Counted from the first letter of the stretch, positions 9,273 through 18,659 are shown. The stretch: 64,000 nt of DNA from an uncultured Oscillospiraceae bacterium (GCA_949743955.1 CATJVQ010000029.1:1-64000); one strand, 5' to 3'. Made by a program: numbers and translations. The notes: a model not told the origin generated them from the sequence alone.

Positions 9273-9917
9273 TTAATTTTTACTTTCAGGCGGCTTTTCA
9301 CCGAAGCGGTACTCCGTGCCGTGGAGCAGCCGCTGGATATTGCCGCGGTGCATATAGAGGACAATGCAGCCGCACACGAGGGCGAAGAGCGTGTCCGCGA
9401 GCACGGGGCGGCGCGTCATGAGCCGGGTGACGCATGTAATCACGGGGTAGAGCGCCGCGCCGGTGATGGACGCGAGGGAGACAATCCGCGTCTTAAACAG
9501 GAGTGGCAGCGCAATGACGAGGACAAGCAGGAACGTCAGCGGATCCAGCGCTATTATGACACCGAGCCCTGTCATCACGCCCTTGCCGCCGCGGAAGCCG
9601 AAATAAAGCGGGAACATGTGCCCCCCCATGGCGGCGATGCCCGCCAGATACCCGGGATCGAACCCGGACGCCCCCATCCACGAAAAGAGGAAGCGGGCGA
9701 GCAGGACAGCCAGAAGCCCCTTTGAAAAATCACCCAGCCCGCACAGGAAGGCGTATTTTTTGCCGTAGGTGCGCAGGATGTTGGTCATGCCGGCGTTTTT
9801 GCTGCCGTGGTCGCGGATATCCTGTCCCTTGAAAGTGCGGGAGAGGATGATGGAAAAATTGAGGCTCCCCAAAAGATACCCTTCCAACAGACAGATGATG
9901 CTCGCAAGTACGGTCAT
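9273..9917 (-). CDS. plsY: Glycerol-3-phosphate acyltransferase PlsY
   Basis: GYLLGSLNFSIILSRTFKGQDIRDHGSKNAGMTNILRTYGKK; FRGGKGVMTGLG. Confidence 0.93.
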   Translation of the reverse strand: MTVLASIICLLEGYLLGSLNFSIILSRTFKGQDIRDHGSKNAGMTNILRTYGKKYAFLCGLGDFSKGLLAVLLARFLFSWMGASGFDPGYLAGIAAMGGHMFPLYFGFRGGKGVMTGLGVIIALDPLTFLLVLVIALPLLFKTRIVSLASITGAALYPVITCVTRLMTRRPVLADTLFALVCGCIVLYMHRGNIQRLLHGTEYRFGEKPPESKN

Positions 9918-10131
9918 ACGCCCATTCCCCTTTTTGCATTCGATTCCAGATCTTTCCCGATAAATTTATTTTAACAGGGACGGATGACGATTGCAAGTGC
10001 ATTTTGCCCATTTTCAAATCGAGAAAATTCGGTTATACTGAAATTATCGCCAGCTTCAAAAAGCGCGGGCAGAAAATGCGGCGCTTTTTGAGGAACACGA
10101 TAAGCAGACCATACCGAAAGGAGGAGTGGAA

Positions 10132-10425
10132 ATGAAGGATATCGAGGCGCTGTGCTCTCAGATTGTGGAGATGCTGCACCCGGAAAAGGTGATCCTGTTT
10201 TCACGCAAAATCCATCTTAACGGGGAGACCAGCTCCTTTAAGCTGTGCGTCGTGGCGGATGTGGCCGACGAGCGGGAGGCACAGAAGCAGATTTACATCG
10301 GCCTTGACTGCGATATCCCGTATGACGTGGTTGTCTACCGGCCCGAGCGCTTCGGGGAGCTGCGGGAGAACGAGGGCTCCTTCGCACAGCAGATTGACAG
10401 GACGGGGCGTGTGCTCTATGGTTAG
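10132..10425 (+). CDS. MNT (minimal nucleotidyltransferase)-like protein, catalytic residues apparently lost
   Basis: 98-aa ORF immediately upstream of and overlapping a HEPN gene; LFSRKIHLNGETSSFKLCVVAD aligns with LFGSRARG..SDIDLLVV but lacks G-S and D-x-D. Confidence 0.6.
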   Translation: MKDIEALCSQIVEMLHPEKVILFSRKIHLNGETSSFKLCVVADVADEREAQKQIYIGLDCDIPYDVVVYRPERFGELRENEGSFAQQIDRTGRVLYG

Positions 10426-10876
10426 GCGGCGGCATTCCACGGATTCCAGGCAGTACGACGAATGGCTGGAGTGTTCGGGCGAGGACCTGATGGCGGCGAA
10501 CGTCCTGCGGCAGGACGACCGCTGCTATGCGGCCGCGGCTTTCCACTGCCAGCAGAGCGTGGAGAAGGCGCTCAAGGCGTACATCCTGCTTGAGAGCGGC
10601 CAGCTCTGCGACGGACATAACCTTGTCTGGCTCTGCAAACGGGCCATGCGCTACGACCGGCGCTTCGCCGACTGGATCGACGAGAGCGCCCGCCTGAGCA
10701 GCTGCTACATCGAAACGCGCTACCCCTCCGATAATGCGCCCGAGTACACGTACCGGCGCGTGCGGGATGCGTACCACATGGCGAGGGATATGTTCCGCTT
10801 CATCTTCAGTCAGGTCGACGCCCACTTTGAGGAGCCGGACGAAGAGGGACAGGATGAAAAGCAAAAAAACGGATAA
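10418..10876 (+). CDS. HEPN domain protein
   Basis: YAAAAFHCQQSVEKALKAYILLESGQ...HNLVWL..; SCYIETRYPSDNAPEYTYRRVRDAYHMARDMFRFI; ATG overlaps the MNT stop. Confidence 0.85.
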   Translation: MVRRRHSTDSRQYDEWLECSGEDLMAANVLRQDDRCYAAAAFHCQQSVEKALKAYILLESGQLCDGHNLVWLCKRAMRYDRRFADWIDESARLSSCYIETRYPSDNAPEYTYRRVRDAYHMARDMFRFIFSQVDAHFEEPDEEGQDEKQKNG

Positions 10877-10946
10877 AAAGCGGCCCATCTGCTTCCCGGC
10901 GGATGGGCCTGATTTATGGCGGCTGCCTGAAATATGACGGACGGAT

Positions 10947-11681
10947 TTATTCCCCGATCCGTGAAACTGTCTTTTGCTCTGTTATTTCCGCATGCTGGCG
11001 GCGGTATGTGTCATTATCCTTTAGCCTGAGCCGGGCTTCTAACTGTGCGAGCCGCTGCTCCAGCCGTTCTTTTTCTTCAGGCTCTGCCGCCGCTATCTTC
11101 TGTTTGAGCTCCTTTTGATCTGATTTTAATTTGTCAATTTCTCTGTCTGCCCTATCCGTGCTGACCGTGGTCTTCACAATAACCGGTTTTTCAGCCCCAT
11201 TCTTCGGTTCCTCTTTAGACTGGCTCTGCGGATTTCCCTGATTTCCGTCCGCTTCAATGACCTGCTGCCCATTTTCATCGCGAACCACTTTATATAAGCC
11301 CGCAGAGGACTGGGGGGATTGAGACTGATAAGTATCAAATCTCCCCCCTTCTTCGGCCAAAGAATCCTTTGTGCGCTCCTTTGAAGAGCGGCTGTCCTGC
11401 GCGGCTTCGGCTCTTTCCGTCTGGGGACTCTGTATCCCGCTCTCCGCCCGCTCCTTCATGCGCTGCTGCTCCAGCTCCCGGATTTTCTGTTCGAGCTTTT
11501 TCACCCGTTCCTGCCGCTCCTTCTCGGGGATCTTTTTGTCCTCCTTCACCTTCCGCAGTTCCTTTTTGAGCGCCTCGATCTCCTTTTCGATGGCGTCTCC
11601 TCCTTTGGCCCCCGTCTTCGGCATGTCCGTGCCGCTCGACGGCATGGCCGGTACGCCTTGCCCCGCACCGTTAATATTCAT
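10947..11681 (-). CDS. Charged coiled-coil protein, unknown function
   Basis: Lys/Glu-rich heptad-like regions; SD AAAGGAGG before ATG. Confidence 0.65.
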   Translation of the reverse strand: MNINGAGQGVPAMPSSGTDMPKTGAKGGDAIEKEIEALKKELRKVKEDKKIPEKERQERVKKLEQKIRELEQQRMKERAESGIQSPQTERAEAAQDSRSSKERTKDSLAEEGGRFDTYQSQSPQSSAGLYKVVRDENGQQVIEADGNQGNPQSQSKEEPKNGAEKPVIVKTTVSTDRADREIDKLKSDQKELKQKIAAAEPEEKERLEQRLAQLEARLRLKDNDTYRRQHAEITEQKTVSRIGE

Positions 11682-11697
11682 CCGCTTTGCCTCCTTT

Positions 11698-11792
11698 AAA
11701 AGACTACGTTTGTTTTCTTTTCAGCTAAAAGAAAAACCTGCCGGGACAGATCTATCCGACAGGAATGACCTGAAAAGACTACAACTGTTTTC
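11698..11792 (-). promoter_or_regulatory. Pair of BlaI/CopY-type operator-like repeats flanking a leader terminator
   Basis: AAAAGACTACGTTTGTTTTC (11698-11717) and AAAAGACTACAACTGTTTTC (11773-11792), differing at 3 of 20 bases; core close to TACAnnTGTA. Confidence 0.55.
11732..11763 (-). terminator. Terminator/attenuator-like hairpin in leader of coiled-coil gene
   Basis: CCTGTCGG-ATAGATCTGTC-CCGGCAGG then TTTTT on minus strand. Confidence 0.55.
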
Positions 11793-11798
11793 GATAAG

Positions 11799-11827
11799 AG
11801 TATAACAAAAGCCCGCCGGAAAGTCAA
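11799..11827 (-). promoter_or_regulatory. SigmaA promoter for the coiled-coil gene
   Basis: TTGACT-N17-TATACT on minus strand, overlapping the BlaR1-like stop codon. Confidence 0.7.
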
Positions 11828-12876
11828 GACTCCGGCAGGCTTTCGCTGTGACCGAAAACGCCGAATATTCCCTCCCAGATGATGGCATACCGGCAGGGGT
11901 TCACCGCCTCGGGATGCGCGCGCAGAAGGGGGCGAACGTCGCCGTCCTCGGGGAAGGGGAGGGTGTGCAGGCTGCCGGCGCTGTCGACGAAGAGGAGGCG
12001 TTCCCCTTCGGGAGGGGGCAGGCTGTGTGCGGAGGCGAGTAAGGGGGAGCACAGGCCGAGGAGCAGGCAGAGGAGCGCCAGGGAGCGGCGGGCCGTGTCC
12101 GCCGGCGGGGACAGCGCCTCGATGCGGGCGCGCAGCATGCGGAAGGATCGGGAAAAGGCCGGGGCCTCCCCGCCGCAGAGGGAAAGGAGGAGCCGCGCAT
12201 AGCGATCCCGGGAGACACCGCGGCGGACAGCCTCCCGATCGCACCACGCCTCCAGCGTGAGGGAGAGGCGGGAGAGCTGCCAGCACAGCGGGAAAAACGG
12301 CCAGAGGAGGCAGCGAAGTACCGCGGCGGCCTCCAGCCAGACGCCGTGCGCCCCTCGGATGTGCGCGAGCTCGTGCAGATAGACGGCACAGCGATCCGCG
12401 GGCTCGTACCGTTCCCGGAAGTGGGCCGGGAGGATGACGCAGCGCCTGAAGACGTAAGCCCCCGCTCCCGCCGCCTCGAGGAGAGGGACACTGTCCATCC
12501 CGTACAACGCGCACGCCCGGATGAAGACAGGATCGTCCACCGGGCGCAGCCGCCGGTGCGTGGCGGACATCCGCCTGCGCCGCACCCCGTGCCGGATGAG
12601 CAGGAGAAGAGCCCCGGTACACCACAGGGCGGCGGCAATTTCCACTGCCCGCAGGGAGGGGATTCGCTCGAGCAGCAGGCGGCGCAGGCGGAAAAGCGGC
12701 AGGCTCCCGAGCGCCGCCAGACTTCCGAACACCGTGCAGCCGACACCGAGGAGCGGCGCGAACCAGACGCGCACCCGCAGGAGACGTAAGAGCGCTTCGG
12801 AGAGCACATGCCCGAAGAGCGCCGCCAGCGACACGAGGGAGAGCACATCGAACAGGAGCAGGAGGTCATCCGTCAT
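11824..12876 (-). CDS. M56 family (BlaR1-type) metallopeptidase
   Basis: Multiple TM segments plus zinc motif HELAH (YLHELAHIRGAHG). Confidence 0.85.
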   Translation of the reverse strand: MTDDLLLLFDVLSLVSLAALFGHVLSEALLRLLRVRVWFAPLLGVGCTVFGSLAALGSLPLFRLRRLLLERIPSLRAVEIAAALWCTGALLLLIRHGVRRRRMSATHRRLRPVDDPVFIRACALYGMDSVPLLEAAGAGAYVFRRCVILPAHFRERYEPADRCAVYLHELAHIRGAHGVWLEAAAVLRCLLWPFFPLCWQLSRLSLTLEAWCDREAVRRGVSRDRYARLLLSLCGGEAPAFSRSFRMLRARIEALSPPADTARRSLALLCLLLGLCSPLLASAHSLPPPEGERLLFVDSAGSLHTLPFPEDGDVRPLLRAHPEAVNPCRYAIIWEGIFGVFGHSESLPES

Positions 12877-13267
12877 GCTTCTCCAGCTCCTCCCGTTTTT
12901 TGGCGAGCAGCGCCTCCAGGCGTTCGATCTCTGTCCGGCTCAGGCGGGTGTCCCGCACAAAGTGGAGGAGCATCTCCCCGGCATCGTGCGAAAAGACGGT
13001 GCCCAGCAGCGCCTCGGTGCGCGCGGCGGCGCAGTCCTCCCGCCGGACAGCGGCCGTGTAGTGATAGACGCGCGCGTCAGCCGCGTCGACCGTGTAGGAG
13101 ACAGCCCCCTTCGCCACCAGACGCCGCAGCAGGGTCTTGACTGTGCGCATCGACGTGCCTGTGCGCGCCGTGACAGAGGCGACGATCTCCGCCGCTGTCA
13201 GCGTGCCGCTGTTCCAGAGGGCCTCCATCAGGGGCCATTCTGCGCCTGTGATCCGGCCGCCGGTCAT
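12866..13267 (-). CDS. BlaI/MecI/CopY family transcriptional repressor
   Basis: ITGAEWPLMEALWNSGTLTAAEIVASVTARTGTSMRTVKTLLRRLVAKGAVSY. Confidence 0.92.
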   Translation of the reverse strand: MTGGRITGAEWPLMEALWNSGTLTAAEIVASVTARTGTSMRTVKTLLRRLVAKGAVSYTVDAADARVYHYTAAVRREDCAAARTEALLGTVFSHDAGEMLLHFVRDTRLSRTEIERLEALLAKKREELEKHDG

Positions 13268-14790
13268 GCGTTTCCCTCCGTTCTCTCAAACGCGAGCCGT
13301 GCGGCGATATCGTCCAGGCAGAAGCTGTAGAGCGGATGCCGCTCCTCGAGCTGCACGCACATCGGGTGCAGGACATCCTCGCCGTACCCTTCCCGGGCGA
13401 CGATAGCGGCCGCGGAATAGCTCAGCCCCCGCAGGGAGGTCGTGTCAAGCGTTCCCTGCGCGATGGCGCGCAGGTTCCAGGCGGCGGCGAGGCCGTCCGT
13501 ATTGGCGAGGCTGAGGATGCACACGCCTGTTACCGCGGTGAGCGAGAGGAAACGCACCACATCGAAGCGTTCCCGCACGCACCGGATGAGCAGCAGCACG
13601 AGGCAGACAGCCACCACCGCCATGCCCCAGAGTGTCAGCAGGCGGCGGACGCTCAGGCCATACACGTCCACATAGAGCAGCATGCGCCGCACGGCGGAGG
13701 CGAGCACCACCAGATCGCATGCGGCGAGTATCGCTGTCAGGACCCGGACAGCCTTCGACGGACGGCTCAGCAGCAGCGCCAGCAGTGACACCGCGAACAC
13801 CATCCCCGATGCCGCGCACAGCTCGAAGAAGCCGCGCCGGGCGTATTCGGCATAGGTCATCTCATAGACAGCGCGCGTGGACTCGCCGCCGAAGAGGTAC
13901 ACGAACTGGAACGCGACGAAGAGCGCTGTGATCAGATCCACCACCGAGAGAAACGCGCAGCAGACGATGGACGGCGCTCGCCAGCGCTCCGCCGCTGGTT
14001 TGGGTTCGTCCGGCACATCGTAGCGCGCGCCCAGCAGTCCGGCGGCGCAGAAGAGGCCGCCCAGTCCGCCGAAGATAAGGTCGAGGTAGAGGGCGAAGAA
14101 ATTCAGGTGCAGCGCCTGGAAAAAGCGGGAGAGCGCGTCGGCGAAGAGCGCATCGGCATGGGCAAAGAGGGCGAGCAGGATGATGCCCACCGGTAGAGCA
14201 AGCACCACGCCCAGCGCGGCGGCGGCCGCCCTGCGCATGGAGGCCGAGCGCGTATTCCTCAGCGCTCCGAGCGCGGCGAAGGGCAGATCGAGCGAGACGA
14301 GCGGAGAGACTATCAGCCTCTCTGGCAGGGCGCGCAGGGCCGTGAGGGAAAAGGGGCTGTCCGCGCCGCTGAAGACGGCGAGCTGCAGAGCGCACAGGAC
14401 GAACAGTGTCAGCGTGGCGACCCAGCGGGTGGAGGGGTTGTAGTGGAGAAGGTGCCCGAGCGGGAGGATGAGGATGGGGATGGCGAGCCGCCTCGCCCGG
14501 CGCATCCGGCGGGACTCCCAGTCGGGGTGCGTGCGGAAGATCATCCAAACCAGCGCCTGATACCCGAGGGTACACAGCGGCATCGAGATCCCGGCGGAGG
14601 AGAGGAGCACACCGTCGCAGAAGAGCATTGCCAGAAAAAATGCGCAAAGCGTGAGGGCCGCGCCCCGCCCGGTGGCGCAGCGGGACTTGAGCGCCGCGCG
14701 CATGTCGGGCGCGGGCGACACCGGGACAGACTTCTTTTCCTCTGGCCTCTTTTCCTCCGACGCGGACGGGGTGGAGAGGTATTCGTTCAT
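13264..14790 (-). CDS. DUF4153/DUF4173-type membrane protein
   Basis: 508 aa, many TM segments; MTYAEYARRGFFELCAASG motif. Confidence 0.75.
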   Translation of the reverse strand: MNEYLSTPSASEEKRPEEKKSVPVSPAPDMRAALKSRCATGRGAALTLCAFFLAMLFCDGVLLSSAGISMPLCTLGYQALVWMIFRTHPDWESRRMRRARRLAIPILILPLGHLLHYNPSTRWVATLTLFVLCALQLAVFSGADSPFSLTALRALPERLIVSPLVSLDLPFAALGALRNTRSASMRRAAAAALGVVLALPVGIILLALFAHADALFADALSRFFQALHLNFFALYLDLIFGGLGGLFCAAGLLGARYDVPDEPKPAAERWRAPSIVCCAFLSVVDLITALFVAFQFVYLFGGESTRAVYEMTYAEYARRGFFELCAASGMVFAVSLLALLLSRPSKAVRVLTAILAACDLVVLASAVRRMLLYVDVYGLSVRRLLTLWGMAVVAVCLVLLLIRCVRERFDVVRFLSLTAVTGVCILSLANTDGLAAAWNLRAIAQGTLDTTSLRGLSYSAAAIVAREGYGEDVLHPMCVQLEERHPLYSFCLDDIAARLAFERTEGNA

Positions 14791-15017
14791 GGCGTATCCT
14801 CCTTCGGCGGTTCTTCGGGGATATATTCGAGCAAGTCGCCGGGCTGGCAGTCCAGCACGCAGCAGAGCTCCTCGAGCGTGGAAAACCGGATGGCACGGGC
14901 CTTCCCGGTCTTGAGAATGGACAGGTTGGCGCTCGTGATGCCGATGCGCGCGGCCAGCTCTTGGGAGGACAGCCTGCGCCGGGCGAGCATCACATCGAGC
15001 CGGACGACAATCGGCAT
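14787..15017 (-). CDS. XRE (Cro/CI-type) HTH regulator
   Basis: LDVMLARRRLSSQELAARIGITSANLSILKTGKARAIRFSTLEELCCVLDCQPGDLLEY. Confidence 0.9.
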   Translation of the reverse strand: MPIVVRLDVMLARRRLSSQELAARIGITSANLSILKTGKARAIRFSTLEELCCVLDCQPGDLLEYIPEEPPKEDTP

Positions 15018-15033
15018 GGCGGCTCCCTCCTTT

Positions 15034-15495
15034 CTAAATGGTCAAATCGTTTTCCTGTTTAAAGCGCGCGGCCTGCGCGAAGAGCTCTGCGAGCAGAAAG
15101 AGCAGAACGGCTAAGAACGCGAACGCGAGTCCCACCATGACGACAAACGCGCTCGGCAGGAAGAACATGCCCCCGAGATACGCCCCGGCGATCGGCAGGC
15201 ACCACGCCGCGATGGCCTTAAAGCGCCGTGCAGTCCGGGGAGTGAACGGGTCGCCGAGGCTGATGTCGTGCAGGATGCGCCGGCCGTAGCCGAGGATGAT
15301 GAACGCGCAGACGCCGGAAATCCCCAGCAGCGTGAGCATCGAAGGATATACCCCTTCGGGCAGGGAGGCGTGATAATGGGTGAGATACCAGCGTAAACTC
15401 CACGGCAGGGTCGCCACCACCGCGGCCCCCGCCGCCATACACACGGCGCACAGCATCTCCAGCGCGCGGCCTAAGTTTTTCGTTCCCTTTTCCAT
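15034..15495 (-). CDS. DUF2975 family membrane protein
   Basis: Four TM segments; adjacent XRE regulator is the typical partner. Confidence 0.75.
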   Translation of the reverse strand: MEKGTKNLGRALEMLCAVCMAAGAAVVATLPWSLRWYLTHYHASLPEGVYPSMLTLLGISGVCAFIILGYGRRILHDISLGDPFTPRTARRFKAIAAWCLPIAGAYLGGMFFLPSAFVVMVGLAFAFLAVLLFLLAELFAQAARFKQENDLTI

Positions 15496-15603
15496 ACCGG
15501 CTCCCCCTTTGGCGGGATTTGAAAAAAGAATACCACGAAAAATATTGTTTGTCAATAATTAAATATCGAAAATCAGATAATAATCATTGAAAATCAAAAA
15601 ACA

Positions 15604-15627
15604 GCGGCTGTCGGTGACAGCCGCTGG
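15604..15627. terminator. Bidirectional terminator-like hairpin
   Basis: AGCGGCTGTC-ggt-GACAGCCGCT. Confidence 0.6.
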
Positions 15628-15662
15628 GCTGTCGGTGGCAGCCGCCGCAGGGAACGGAAGAA

Positions 15663-16373
15663 TCAGATTTTTTCGGTGCTGAGGCCGAGGATATCGTCCA
15701 CGGGCAGGGAGATGACAATACCGCGGCATTCGCTTGTCAGCCCGGCCACCTTGTTGATGGCCTGCATGACCGGCTTCTTCTCCGCTTTCGGGATCAGGAT
15801 GACGATGATCTCCTTTTCCGGCTGGATGCTGAAGCCCAGGAGGTTCTGCGCGTCCTCAAAGCCGACACGCCGCGCGTTCACGACAGTGCCGCCCCGCGCG
15901 CCGGCCTCCTTGGCCGCGTCCATGACAGTGTCGGTATAGCCGCGGTTGAGGATGGTCAGAACCAGCTCGTACGCGGGGGATTCCTCTCTGGGAATGGGTG
16001 CTTCACTCATGATATTTTCCTCCATCCTGTATTCGGGCTTATTGAGTACGGCGGTGATCTGGCTGCTGAGACCCGAGAGGGGGACAGTGAACAGAATCCC
16101 CTTGCCCGGGCGCTCGAGGTGGAGAACATCCTTCGCCCGGCGCAGGATGCCGGGCAGGCGGTCCGCAGGCGCCAGGGTAAGGACGACATCCTTCTCTGTC
16201 TCGGCGAGGCCGAAATAGTTGAGAATCCGGGAGCTGGCTGTACCCAGGCCGAGGCAGATAAAATCAAAGTGCAGGTTTTGTGCGCGGTACAGGTCGACGG
16301 CTTTTCCGCCGCGCCCGCGATCGACGATTGTGACAAGAAGCTTGACCCGGTTCTCAGGAAGGCTGGTTGCCAT
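15663..16373 (-). CDS. Tandem P-II-like regulator
   Basis: Two P-II-like halves: NRVKLLVTIVDRGRGGKAVDL.. and YELVLTILNRGYTDTVMDAAKEAGARGGTVVNARR. Confidence 0.75.
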   Translation of the reverse strand: MATSLPENRVKLLVTIVDRGRGGKAVDLYRAQNLHFDFICLGLGTASSRILNYFGLAETEKDVVLTLAPADRLPGILRRAKDVLHLERPGKGILFTVPLSGLSSQITAVLNKPEYRMEENIMSEAPIPREESPAYELVLTILNRGYTDTVMDAAKEAGARGGTVVNARRVGFEDAQNLLGFSIQPEKEIIVILIPKAEKKPVMQAINKVAGLTSECRGIVISLPVDDILGLSTEKI

Positions 16374-17925
16374 CGGACAGAACCTCCTCTGTTTCAGTAA
16401 TGGTTTCGTCGTAATCAATGATGTCCGTATCGGTCATGAGTGCCTCCTCGAGCTCGGTGACTTCGCGCGTATGCGTCAGCTTGTGCTTATAGACAAGGCC
16501 GAGGCACTGGATGGTGATGAGAGGTGTCATGGCGACCATGGCCACGATGCCGAACGCGTCGGTGAGGATGTCGCCGCCGAGCCTCTCGCATGCGCCCATG
16601 GCGAAGGGGAGTAAGAACGTAGCGGTCATCGGGCCGGACGCTACGCCGCCGGAGTCAAACGCGATAGCGGAGAAGACAGGCGGAACGCGCAGCATCATGA
16701 AGAGAGCGGCCGCGTAGCCGGGGATGAGGAACCACATCACGGAAACGCCTGTGAGTACACGGAGCATTGCGATGCCCACGGATACCGCCACGCCCACGGA
16801 CAGCGACAGCCGCATCGCCTTCTGCGGGATGGCGCCGCCTGTGACCTCCTCGACCTGTTTGTTGAGGACATGCACCGCGGGCTCGGCCGCGACAATGAAA
16901 TAGCCCACAATCATCCCGAGCGGGATGAGAATCCACTTTTGATCCAGCGAAGCGATGGTCGCGCCCAGGAAATTGCCTGCGGGCATGAAGCCGACGTTAA
17001 CGCCGGTCAGAAACAGTACCAGCCCAATGAATGTGTACCCGATGCCGACAGCGATTTTAATCAGCGGCGCGCGCTTGAGGTGCAGGGAGAAAAGCTGGAA
17101 AGCGGTGAAGAAGAGAACCATCGGCAAAAGCCCCAGCACAACCTCCTTGATATAGGTCGGGAAGCCGCGCATAAACTGAAGCCCCACGTCCTGAGAGGTG
17201 AAGACCGTGGGGATGGTGAAGGGTATGTAGGCGATTTCGACAGAGTGCATGCACAGGCCCATGATGAGCACCGTGAGGATGGGGCCGATGCTGCACAGCG
17301 CCACGATGCCGAAGCTGTTTTCCTCCCCGGAGCTGCGGCTCCCGGCAGAGGATACACCCAGCCCCAGCGCCATAATGAACGGCACGGTGATGGGGCCGGT
17401 CGTCACGCCGCCGGAATCGAACGCGACGGCGAGAAATTCCTTGGGGATCAGAGGTGCCAGCGCGAAGACGACGAGATAGCACACGATGAGCATCCGGGAG
17501 AGGGGGATGTGCCCGAAGAGCGTGCGCAGCACGGCTGCGACAAGGAATACTCCCACGCCCGCGGCCACGGTGAGGATGATGACCATATCCGGCACGGCGG
17601 GCACCTGCCGGGCGAGCACCTGCAGATCCGGCTCGGCAATGGTAGCGAAAACGCCGATAAAAAAACACAGCAGAATGAGCTTGACTTTTGAGCGGGTCCG
17701 GGCGACTTCGCCGCCCACCCCGTCGCCCATGGGCATCATGGACATATCCGCTCCGAGGGAGAAGAAGCCCATGCCAACGATGAGGAGGATGGCCCCGAGC
17801 AGGAAGAGCATCAGCGTCCCGATGGGCATGGGGGCGAGCGTGAAGCTCAAGAGCAGGACGATGCCCGTGATGGGGAGAACGGAGGAAAGAGCTTCGGAGA
17901 TCTTGGCTTTCAGGTTTTGGCTCAT
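16354..17925 (-). CDS. DUF1538 family membrane protein, internally duplicated
   Basis: AVAFDSGGVTTGPITVPFIMALG and AIAFDSGGVASGPMTATFLLPFAMG repeats. Confidence 0.85.
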   Translation of the reverse strand: MSQNLKAKISEALSSVLPITGIVLLLSFTLAPMPIGTLMLFLLGAILLIVGMGFFSLGADMSMMPMGDGVGGEVARTRSKVKLILLCFFIGVFATIAEPDLQVLARQVPAVPDMVIILTVAAGVGVFLVAAVLRTLFGHIPLSRMLIVCYLVVFALAPLIPKEFLAVAFDSGGVTTGPITVPFIMALGLGVSSAGSRSSGEENSFGIVALCSIGPILTVLIMGLCMHSVEIAYIPFTIPTVFTSQDVGLQFMRGFPTYIKEVVLGLLPMVLFFTAFQLFSLHLKRAPLIKIAVGIGYTFIGLVLFLTGVNVGFMPAGNFLGATIASLDQKWILIPLGMIVGYFIVAAEPAVHVLNKQVEEVTGGAIPQKAMRLSLSVGVAVSVGIAMLRVLTGVSVMWFLIPGYAAALFMMLRVPPVFSAIAFDSGGVASGPMTATFLLPFAMGACERLGGDILTDAFGIVAMVAMTPLITIQCLGLVYKHKLTHTREVTELEEALMTDTDIIDYDETITETEEVLSDGNQPS

Positions 17926-18041
17926 TGATTCGCAGCACCACGCTTTCGTCTTAATTTTTTGCCGGAGGTCTGAACAGGTCCGCGCCCGATTGACAGGAGT
18001 CAAAGCGGGCCATACTACACAAAAAAGGAGGCGTTTCTATT

Positions 18042-18236
18042 TTGGACTATTCAGGTTATCGCGAATTCCCCTTTCCCTCGCGCCTGACCCCGGAAGAAAG
18101 GGCGCTGCACGACTACTTCCTCTCCCTGCCGGATGAGGATCAGCTCCGCCTTTTAAACGGCAGCCGCTCGTATGCGGAATTTCACGACAGGGTGGCTTCA
18201 TCCTGGGTATTACAGGAGGCACAGGAGGAGAAGTAA
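18042..18236 (+). CDS. Small hypothetical protein
   Basis: 64-aa ORF, TTG start preceded by AAGGAGG; overlaps merR 3' end tail-to-tail. Confidence 0.5.
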   Translation: MDYSGYREFPFPSRLTPEERALHDYFLSLPDEDQLRLLNGSRSYAEFHDRVASSWVLQEAQEEK

Positions 18237-18571
18237 CGGATTTTTCCTTCAATCTTCTCTAGATTTTTCTGTAATTCCTCCATCTGCCGCTTCACCTGAT
18301 CCCGCTGCCGGATGAGGATATCCACGCGCTTTCTGCGGTCCGGGTCGCCCTGCATGCTCCAGCCGATGAACGTGCGGATATCGCGGATGTGCATCCCGGT
18401 ATTTTTCAGGCAGCAGATGAGGCGCAGCCACTCCAGATCCCCCTCCGAAAACCGGCGGATGCCGCCCTCTGTCCGCTCGACGAACGGCAGGAGCCCTTCC
18501 TTATCGTAGTACCGGATAGTGTATTTGGAGAGATGCGTCATCTCCGAGACCTGCGCGATGGTATAGGGCAT
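18182..18571 (-). CDS. MerR family transcriptional regulator
   Basis: YTIAQVSEMTHLSKYTIRYYDKEGLLPFVERTEGGIRRFSEGDLEWLRLICCLKNTGMHIRDIR. Confidence 0.93.
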   Translation of the reverse strand: MPYTIAQVSEMTHLSKYTIRYYDKEGLLPFVERTEGGIRRFSEGDLEWLRLICCLKNTGMHIRDIRTFIGWSMQGDPDRRKRVDILIRQRDQVKRQMEELQKNLEKIEGKIRYFSSCASCNTQDEATLS

Positions 18572-18613
18572 ATTCCAAATCCCTCCCTGGGTTTAACGGT
18601 GTTTTCCCTTAAT

Positions 18614-18645
18614 TAGAGTATACTCAAATAAAAAAGTGATGTCAA
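18614..18645 (-). promoter_or_regulatory. merR promoter with palindromic operator over the -10
   Basis: Minus-strand TTGACA-N17-TATACT; -10 inside perfect palindrome GAGTATACTC (18616-18625). Confidence 0.75.
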
Positions 18646-18659
18646 CCGCAATTTGGGGC

